A stretch of DNA of 64,000 nucleotides, taken from positions 26,514,026-26,578,025 of the forward strand of contig NC_092315.1 in assembly GCF_036785885.1 (NCBI RefSeq), written 5' to 3'. The notes beneath the pieces were generated by a model. It did not search any database. It saw only the letters and a program-made list of their open reading frames with translations, and had not been told where the DNA came from. Below are positions 56,474 through 64,000 of the stretch, one piece after another. Source of the stretch: Coffea arabica (taxonomy: Eukaryota; Streptophyta; Magnoliopsida; Gentianales; Rubiaceae). Position 1 is the stretch's first letter. Every line of letters starts with the position of its first letter. A program made the position numbers and the translations under genes.

Positions 56474-57396
56474 AATGTATGAGAATAGGTTCTTAGTCCA
56501 TTGGAATAAGAAGGAAAAAAAGTCAAGAAGAAATAGAAGATATCGGTGTCTGTCGGATGTAAGGTTTAGACGCATCTCATCTGTCAGTTGTTCAAAAAAT
56601 TGAGAGTAAAGATCGATACCTTCTAACTTCCTTTCGGATGCATTTGTTAGATGCAGAAGATTTGGATCGAACATCTGATCGAGTGTCGGACACAGGTTTC
56701 GGACACAAAGAATTCATATTAGGCGTCCGATAGTTCCAACGGATAGTTTATCAACAACTAATTTTTTGATTGTTGGAAAGGCTTTTAGGGCAAAATTTCA
56801 CCACCTACAAATACCCTCAAATATGAGAAGAAGAGGGAATGTTGCCTACACAAAATACAAGCTTTCAAGTGTGATATTTAGATAGAAATATACTTTGATT
56901 ATTGTATAGGTATGGAAAAATTTGAGTTTGTAAGTTTTTTCAAAGAGGAGAAGTAAAACCCTTATGAAGGTGACCCTCACTTATAAAGTAGTTCTCAATT
57001 AATTGGATGAACTTTCAATTTGTAGTTAGTTGGTGGTTAGTTATGAGAGTTGTAAAATTCTTTGGATTAACTAATGATTTTTAGGGTAATGGAATGAGCT
57101 TTCACTTGTACAAGTTGATTATTGTCATCATTAACTGAAGAAACTACTTAGCTGATTCAACTTCAAGTTTGAAAGAAGTTTTGGAGTTTGATTGCTTTGC
57201 AATCCTTTTACTTTATTGTTCTCTTTTGTTATTTGTTTGTGTGGTCTAATTTGCTTATATCTCTTGTTATTATGTTTGCTTGAGTGCTTATTTACTTAAG
57301 TTATTTTTGTTGAATAATTGAGTGAAAATTTGGCTTTTACTTGCTTTAATGTTTTCAACCTAATTCACCCCCTCTTAGGTTGCTTTGGACCTAATA
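56474..57396 (+). repeat. 3' LTR of element B, second piece
   Basis: It resumes the B LTR with GAATGTATGAGAATAGG and follows the 5' LTR to CCCCCTCTTAGGTTGCTTTG then GACCTAATA. CG-rich motifs are partly preserved (GGCGTCCGATAGTTCCAACG). Confidence 0.82.
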
Positions 57397-59854
57397 TAAG
57401 CCATTAAGAATTACCAAATTTGGTTTTCATATAAACTTTTACAAGAATTCTATTGGCCAAATATGTTCATCGTCATTTTTATGATTAACTAGCTACATAT
57501 TTATAATGAAGATATAAATTCTTGTTCTAAAATTTTATAAATCAACAAAAGGGAAAAAAAACAAAGAAGATCCGAGGTGGGAGGACTAATTAACCTTCTA
57601 GTTCCTAAAAGTCAAAATTTTGATAGCAATAGAAGTTTTAGGTTGGAAAAGTGTGATGAATGTTAAAGTATTAGCTCAATGTAGTCTTAGTGTTAATTCA
57701 AAATTTAACCTCTAATCATGATACATAAGGTTTAGGGTCTTGTCCTTTGTTGGCATTTTAGACAGTAATTCTAAATAACTAGGTTCACTACATTGTCTTT
57801 TAGAATTGAGTATTAAAATGCCAATAAAACATAGAACTGTAATTCCAAGAAACTATCTACCTTTCTTTGTAGTTCCTTTGATCCATGTCAAGTGAAAGCT
57901 TGGTGATTAATTAGCTAGTTCAACAGAGCTTTTTCAGTCTCATTCTGCAATAAATGATTCACAATTGCTCTCACGACTTTATTTGTTAGTTATGTAAGAA
58001 GAGTGACTTATAAAGAGATATTATTCTTTGTGTATGGCTATGTATGAATGTAAGTTGTTCAAGAATCTTGTCTATCCTCCTCAATTTGTGGTTGATCCAA
58101 TTGTTAGAGATGCAAGGGAATAAATGTCTAGTTAGAGGGGAATATTTAGACCTCTATGCGCTACTGAAATATTCCCAAATATACTGTCAATAAGTTACTG
58201 TTCGGTTGGGAGATTAGATGCCGAAATATGGAATTCTTTCTAAATCTTGTGTACTTTATAAGGGTTCTCTCCTTCACTTCTATTTGATGATTTTGAGATA
58301 TAAAGCAAAAAAAAAAAAAGAAAAAAAGAAAAAACTGTATTTGTAAATCAACTAATTACAAATTACCATATAAATCATTTATGAGTTTTGATCTTAACCA
58401 TCTAATCATCCAAGGGTAGCAAAATTTTTAGTTAAATATTGGGGAATTAACTAAAAATAGCACAAGAAGTATTTTTCCCAAATAAATGAGGAAACTCATG
58501 GGGTGAGGACTTATGTTTTTCCAAAAAAAATGAGGAATTTTTTAATTTTTTCCCATGAAATTCTTGAATAATTCAAGTCTCTTACAACTTTTGATTCTGG
58601 ATATACTTGGCTTTAAATCCAAAATCTCCAACTTATAGTTCCGTCCCTCTTATCATTCAACCTAACCCTCCTCTGATTATAAATATATACTATACATATA
58701 TCACATTTTAGATTTGTGTAACTTCGACACTGTTAAGAAAAAAAGATTAAGAATTACATCAACCATTCAAAAGTAAATTGGGACAAAATATTCTTTTACA
58801 ATTTTGAGAGAAACGCCAAATACTAGATTTAAAAAATGAATATGATGGTATTTGAGAAGATATATGTAAGTAAAATCAATGCTTCCACAGCAATAATTTA
58901 AAAGATTCATAATTTGACTATTATGGATAGATTTTCACTTGGAAGGTAAAAAAAAAATAGTTTGCCTTTTTTACAAAAAAAAAATTACTTTTAGAAATCT
59001 AGGTACAAAACTATTATTTTTGTTGTTTTCTTTGTGACTACTCCACAATCCACTCTCCAAGTAGCAAATGAGTAGCTTAGACCTTGAAAGTTTCATACAT
59101 TTTTTCCCCTAGCCAAATTACCTACAACAAGTAGCATTGAGACCAAACAACTGTTACATTAAAAGTTTGTAGTACACATGTAGATCATTTCAATGAACGA
59201 ACACCACTTCTGCCGAAAAAGTTGAGAAAAAAGAAACCATTAGGAGTCTTAAGTTAGATTGTTACATTTCATTAAAAAGTATAAAAACATGAAGGTGTTC
59301 CAGAAAGAAACAACGCTAGTAAGTTTCCTTACAATCTGGCAACATGTGAATCAAATAGGTAGACTGATGTCTTGATAGATTGACTGTTGGAGGGAGAGAG
59401 AGAACTTATAGGAGGCTTAGTGGATGGAACATGGGCTTAATGTTCAACATATATTGGAGTCTTTTTTTTTTATTTTCTAGTGGAAGAGGAGCTAGAGAGA
59501 GTGGTAGTGTGGAGTGGCCGGTAGTGATAAAGGAATGGAGATGGTAGAGGTAATTTCGAACTTAAAAAATAATCCAGGAGGATGGTTTAGGATATTCACA
59601 CCATTTTTTTTGCTTATCTCATTTGAGGTTTGTTACCTAAAAAGTAAAAGTAAGGAAGATAAATGTCACTTTTTAAATTTGAGGAGAGCTACTTGTAATT
59701 GTCTAAAGCTTTAGGGGAGGTTTGTGAAATTTACCCTAATTCTTTGGATGAAATAAAAGTGAAAACATATGACAAATGACAGTGACGTTGGGCTGGGTGA
59801 GCTTGGGTGGAATGGATTTAACAGTTGGGTTTAAGTAAATAGCCATTAAACTAT
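57397..59854. other. AT-rich flank, no gene recognised
   Basis: This is non-coding sequence to the right of the nest, with short homopolymers (A-rich near 58303-58335) and no ORF or element I can name. It may be host intergenic DNA. Confidence 0.5.
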
Positions 59855-60888
59855 TTAATCAAGGGTTATTATCATTTTACCCCCTTAAACTATATAACTA
59901 CTGTCAGTTTACCTCCTAACGTTATCTTTTAGCCACTTCACCCCCATAAATAATTCAACTCAACATATTAAGAATTTTTGGACAAAAATACCCCTTTATT
60001 CTATAGCATTATCACATTGTTATTATCAATTTTTCCCTTGAAATTATAGTGATACAATCGCTTTAATTCCTAACATTATTTTCTAAATATTTTATCTCAT
60101 CGATAATTTAACTAGTATGGTAAAAAATTTTTAAATATATTTTTCCTTTTTTATATGTAATTAAAAAGAAAAAGTTGGAATGATTATTCTTCCTTATTTT
60201 TCACTTTAAGAGATCTTTTTCTCAAATTTTTTTTCACACTTATTAATACTAGAAAAAGAAAAGGAGATAGGAAAGAAGGAGACAGAAAATTAGATTTTGG
60301 AAGGAAAGAAAACAAAATAGAGTCTAACATTATCGTATTATTTTAAGATTGTCGGGATTATGATTGGAATTTGATGGCAAACAGAAAAGTGAAATAATTT
60401 TAAAATAATAAAAGTATTTAATTCTTTCTTATTTGTATTTAAAAAAAAAAGAATTGAGTTCTTCTCTCTCTCTCCCCCCCTCACCCTCCCTCTCCCCATC
60501 TTTCTATTTTTTTAATATTAATAAGATTGTCAAGAAAAAAGAGATTAACACTTTGACTTTTTTTCTTGATAATAAAAAGGAGGAGAGTCACTCTAAATTT
60601 TTTTTATTGTTTTTCTAAAGTTTTTTAACTCGCTAAGTTGGTTTAATGGCGAGGTAAATTGCCTAATAAATAACTCCAGGAGATAAATTAATAACGAGGC
60701 CATAGTTTATGAGAGTAAAGAGATAGCAATTTTAAGAGCTAAATATGTCTTTTCACTTCAGTTAACAAATTTCGTTAAGTTTGATCGTTAGTTTTGGAGT
60801 AAAATGACTAAAAGATAATGTTAAAAGAGAAATTGATAGTGATACCAAACATTAAAGAGAGGTAAAGTGATAATAATCTTTAATCAAT
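59855..60888. mobile_element. MITE-like element with long terminal inverted repeats
   Basis: The left end AATCAAGGGTTATTATCATT and the following TTACCCCCTTAAA match the reverse complement of the right end (GATTAAAGATTATTATCACTT, TACCTCTCTTTAA). Similarity continues for over 100 bp, including ACGTTATCTTTTAGCCACTT against ACATTATCTTTTAGTCATTT. The interior is AT-rich with a CT-rich tract at 60462-60500 and has no transposase. It resembles non-autonomous DNA transposons, superfamily unresolved. Confidence 0.75.
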
Positions 60889-60918
60889 CCCAGCTCCAGT
60901 TGCGGGGAAATATACGTG

Positions 60919-61003
60919 ATTAAAGGTCTTTTAACTCGTTAAGTTGGTTTAATGGTGAGGTAAAGTAAAGTGATAATAGCCTTTAATCAATTCCAGCTCG
61001 AAT
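60919..61003. repeat. Extra copy of the MITE right end
   Basis: TTAACTCGTTAAGTTGGTTT followed by AATGGTGAGGTAAA repeats the phrase at 60626-60658 with two changes, and GTGATAATAGCCTTTAATCA repeats the terminal inverted repeat. It is a second, shortened end in the same orientation, possibly from a tandem or aborted insertion. Confidence 0.7.
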
Positions 61004-61861
61004 ATACAGGAGTAAGGTCCGTTTAATTGGACGGAAAACATTTTTTCCAAACATTCCACTGTTTGGACGCAATTTAATTTGGGAAAATGATTTCTGATGA
61101 AAAATAAGTTACACAGATTCCTTTCGTCAAGTCAGTCTTCTTTTCACAGCCTTCAACGGAAAACCATCGATAAAAGACGAATCCCTTCTGCGGCAGCGAT
61201 AAAAGACGATCTCCAGCAACATCTCATAGGCAAACCAATCCCTTCTTCGGAAAACCATCTCCAGCGACATCTCATCCCCGTTCCTGCAACAGCATCTCCA
61301 ACAAGGGTGAAGACTCCTTAAGTATTTCCAGAGGTATGATAGTCTCTTATTAGTTTTTTTCCCTCCCTTTTCCTTTGAAAAATTGTCTAGAATTACTGGT
61401 GTAGATTCTTGAAGTTGGATTTGAATGAATTTTTGTGGGTTGCTTTTGTTTTAGTTTGTTCTTACCTGATTAGGGTTACATTTGATTTGATTGATGCTAA
61501 TGAATTAATTTGGCTGCTGAGTTTTGGGGGTTTTATGATTCTTGGAATCTGATTACTAATTTCTGTGGCTTTTGCCTATTGGGAACTTGAACTTGCAATT
61601 CTGACTGTCTTTAAAGATTTGCTATGGTTGTTTGATTGCTTCTCTCAATAATTTACTGACCCAAATCCTGTGTCATCAACACGTTTCTTAATTGGTATGA
61701 TATCAGGATTTCAGTCCCGTAGCCATACATGCGAGTAGCTTTTACTTGTAAAATTTGCATTATGTTGATCTAATGTCTAATTACAGAGAGAGTATTTAGC
61801 CTGTTGACTTTGATTTTATAACTAGACATACACTAAAAATTGTTCGCCTTCAACTCCCCAT
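61004..61861. other. Spacer with a possible leader exon at 61090-61330
   Basis: Around 61130-61310 phrases ATAAAAGACGA, TCCAGC(A/G)(A/G)CATCTCAT and AATCCCTTCT recur twice, so the 74-residue frame here is repetitive and not convincing. CCAGAGGTATGATAG near 61327 looks like a splice donor, followed by T-rich intron-like sequence. No protein family is recognised. Confidence 0.35.
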
Positions 61862-61999
61862 TTATTTGCGGGACCAAATGAAAATGTTGAGGCAAAAGGT
61901 CATTTGTCCAAAGACCCTTGTAAGGCTTGCCAATTTCACCAAGTTGAAACCTCTTCAATTTGACAGGAACATAGACAAAGATAACAAGAAACCCTTCAT

Positions 62000-62575
62000 T
62001 CAAAGGAATCCAGGCTCTAAATTCTTCAACTTATTCATGTCTTCTTTGAAACCTGAAACAGCATGTTCTTGCAAACACACAGAAAGTTTAAAACCATCCT
62101 TTTCCCCTTCATTTGCTGAAGAATAGGGCAAAAAGAAACAGGGCTCAACACTTCCAAGTAGGTTTCTTGACAGAGGAAAAACTGTAACAGGACCTCCCCA
62201 ACCAAAGTCCACTGTGGAATGGCCTAAGTGTCTCCAATCAGTAATTCCACTCACCTTTGCTCCTACTGTGGTCCCTTCATGATAATGTAGCTCCTGAAAA
62301 TCGATAAATGATCAAACATATTCATCAGATACATTGTATTTGCTCTTGTTGATCAATTCTGCTGTTTTATATATCGGTTGATCAACATGGTCTCCAGCCT
62401 TGGTCAGAACATACATTGGAACACAACCATTTCCCCAGTATCCTGCTGGTAGTGGTGGCTTGACTAGCTTTCTTATGTTGATTGCATATGCAAACTTCAC
62501 TTTCTCATCAGAAGGGATCCCAGAAGCCTTAACTCTGTTTCACGAATTAAAGATCAAGTCAAGGGTAGGGACGGA
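62000..62575 (-). pseudogene. BAHD acyltransferase pseudogene, C-terminal part
   Basis: On the minus strand the sequence encodes the C-terminal third of a plant BAHD acyltransferase, the family that moves acyl groups from CoA thioesters to alcohols or amines in secondary metabolism. Recognisable parts are NIRKLVKPPLPAGYWGNG, AELINKSKYNV, then SFIDFQELHYHEGTTVGAKV, ITDWRHLG and the family's structural motif DFGWG in VDFGWGGPVTVFPL, ending in a natural-looking stop. A TGA replaces an arginine codon just after SDEYV, splitting the frame. Upstream of SGIPSDEKV similarity fades at about 62575, and the N-terminal half with the HXXXD catalytic motif is missing. Substrate cannot be inferred. Confidence 0.85.
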
Positions 62576-62790
62576 ATCAATTTTTGTGAAAATACATTTA
62601 TATGGTCATGTAATCTTGAAAATCATCCTAAAAAAAATTTGTAGCTTTTTAATATAACCTCCAACATCACATGTGCTTCCAAAATATATTCATTTGCCAT
62701 TCCTTTCATTATAATTCAAAGTGGAGTGATTCTCTTACTGGTAGTATTCAATTATTTTTCTGTCTTTTTTTTTTTTTAAATCTGTGCTAG

Positions 62791-62900
62791 CTTCAAGCTA
62801 CGTGCCGAATTGCTTGACAAGTCTTGGCCCAGTGATTTTGATGCCATTATTGTTGATCTTCTTATCATGCATGTAAATGGGGTTGAAGGTGCAATTGGAG
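62791..62900 (+). other. Possible exon of an unrecognised gene
   Basis: It follows a pyrimidine tract and TGCTAG acceptor and ends at GGAG before GTTAAT. One frame is fully open and has balanced composition (AELLDKSWPSDFDAIIVDLL). I do not recognise the family. Exon phase does not fit directly with the downstream candidate, so either an exon is missing or this is a relic. Confidence 0.35.
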
Positions 62901-63187
62901 GTTAATATTGCAACTGTAAGCAATGAAACTCCTGTTATAAGCATGTATTTATGAACTCATAATAGTCTATGACAATTGTCATATAGCTTACTATATTAAA
63001 TCCTTTTCCTGCTGTGATTAATAAATGAATTACTCGTTGATGTAGTCTCAGTGATAATACATATAATTGCTTTATTTTGTTAGGAAAACTCTTGTGTGTT
63101 TGTTACACTTCATTGCGCGAGTAGTAATTCTGTTGGTCAACTTATAGCTAGGTTCTACAGGTTGTATGAAGTTGCACATACTTTCAG

Positions 63188-63316
63188 GTTGACAAATCTG
63201 ATTTGAATTTGGATCCAGTGCTCTTTGGACACGTGTCTGTTGCTCCATTAATGTCTTCTTTTTTTGGAAAAAGAGTCAAGGAGTACTTGATCAGGTCTCA
63301 AGCAGAAGACAAATGA
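63188..63316 (+). other. Possible last exon of an unrecognised gene
   Basis: After a CTTTCAG acceptor, a 42-codon open stretch includes DPVLFGHVSVAPLMSSFFGK and ends in QAEDK and TGA. Composition looks protein-like rather than random, but I cannot name a family. It could be the tail of a host gene with an earlier exon at 62791. Confidence 0.35.
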
Positions 63317-64000
63317 TACAATTTCTCTACCATGTGATGGCAGCAAGCATCATTTATTGCCATGAATTTATTTGAGAGAGCAAGTTTAGAGATGATGACT
63401 ACATTAGAGGGATGTTGAGGGGGTGTGAAGGAACTAGGGAGAAGAAGGGAGAGCTATGATGTGAGATAGATTGTTGATGCTTATCTGATTTCTGTTATGT
63501 GCTATTGTGTTGTTGTTAAAATCTTGAGTGTTGTCTCTTTTGTTTTACTTTTTGACTTATTTCATCCCTTTGCAGTGCTGCAGGGTGTCTTTTTGTTGAT
63601 ACTTAGCCTGTGCACTGATCTGTTGGTGGTTTATGTCATTTTTCTTTAATATTCTGATATATGTTTCTTTTGGATAATATGACCTGCAGTTTCCATTTGG
63701 CTAAAACATTTGGTTGAAATATCTTTATTTATTGAAATTTTAAGCTGCTTTCTGCTAGTTGTAGGAGTTCATTAGCACTGAGGTTCTTAGCTTAAAAGAA
63801 TAATTGTTGAATAATGAATCATTATATGATTCAAATTATGAGCTAATTCATTGTGATTATTTACAAATTCAATTGATTCGTACTAAAAATGATAATATGA
63901 TTATAATGGATAGAAACTAAAAACAACTTGTAATGAGAGGAATGTTTTGAGAATAGGAAAATATTTGCAACATATCAACAAACACTAAAAAAGGAAGTCA
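63317..64000. other. Non-coding right edge, possible 3' untranslated region
   Basis: T-rich sequence with several ATAAT-type stretches and no ORF. If the exon before it is real, this is its 3' untranslated region and the intergenic DNA after it. Confidence 0.4.

Larger units (their letters stand above)
13136..57396 (+). mobile_element. Sirevirus-like Ty1/copia element B, very old, split by nested insertions
   Basis: The two ends match each other: 13136 onward and 51594 onward share TTAAACT and GATTGATCAATCCTTG, while 13230-14135 matches 56480-57396 (for example GAAATAGAAGATATCGGTGTCTGTC in both). The left end is followed by a decayed gag that aligns with the gag of element C; the right end is preceded by AAAAAGGGGGAG tracts typical of Sireviruses. 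Pol and any third ORF are missing, probably deleted before or during the later insertions. Everything from 15606 to about 50610, and 51674-56468, is inserted DNA. I found no convincing target-site duplication, as expected for an old copy. Confidence 0.82.

Noticed and set aside
61097..61321. 74-residue frame with internal repeats
   Set aside because: The peptide mirrors short DNA repeats and has no domain; it was kept only as a possible leader exon with low confidence.

Overview
The window is a plant nuclear genome segment dominated by nested transposable elements, probably from a dicot with a large repeat-rich genome. The evidence is Athila-like Ty3 polyproteins, Sirevirus-like Ty1/copia elements, Tekay/Del-type LTRs, a hAT relic with introns and a plant BAHD acyltransferase relic. 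About 57 of the 64 kb is transposon. I see no CRISPR array, rRNA, tRNA or prokaryotic gene. I could not identify the species.

Layout. (1) 1-9794: minus-strand Athila-like element. Its 5' LTR (8105-9794), tRNA-Asp primer site, broken gag and pol lie inside; its 3' LTR lies left of the window. (2) 9795-12668: right part of a hAT-type transposon gene that the Athila element cut open. (3) 13136-57396: one very old Sirevirus-like element (called B) stretched from a few kb to about 44 kb by later insertions. Its 5' LTR and decayed gag are at 13136-15605; its 3' tail and split 3' LTR are at about 50616-51673 and 56474-57396. (4) Inside B: a reverse-strand LTR of a Tekay/Del-like family (15606-17176 plus 50282 to about 50610) and a second one in the 3' LTR (51674-56468). 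(5) Inside the first of these: a large non-coding LTR element, LARD-A (17177-50276, direct repeat GGAGG), with 3.4-kb LTRs and no gene of its own. (6) Inside LARD-A: a young Sirevirus, C (21923-31920, direct repeat GACTC, LTRs identical by eye), sitting in a tandem-repeat array; and a second non-coding element, LARD-T (39843-47855, direct repeat TAAAC, LTRs under 1% different), sitting in LARD-A's right LTR. (7) 57397-64000: non-nested flank with a long-inverted-repeat MITE-like element, a BAHD pseudogene on the minus strand and possible exons of an unrecognised plus-strand gene.

How the parts work together. No element here looks autonomous. C carries gag, pol and a third 3' ORF, but pol is in a different frame from gag and has two in-frame TAA codons. 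LARD-A and LARD-T keep only cis signals (LTRs, and in LARD-T a primer site, hairpin and polypurine tract), so they must have used proteins from relatives elsewhere. Athila has an internal duplication and a stop codon. Insertion order from nesting: B, then the reverse LTR, then LARD-A, then C and LARD-T. LTR divergence agrees: none seen in C, under 1% in LARD-T, several percent in LARD-A, heavy decay in B.

The most unusual items are the four-level nest with direct repeats at three levels, the LARD-A family with no recognisable primer site and a recurring short motif, the palindrome cluster shared between the LTR and the third-ORF leader of C, a sequence module shared by two distant LTR families in opposite orientation, and pairing between neighbouring repeat units in LARD-T.
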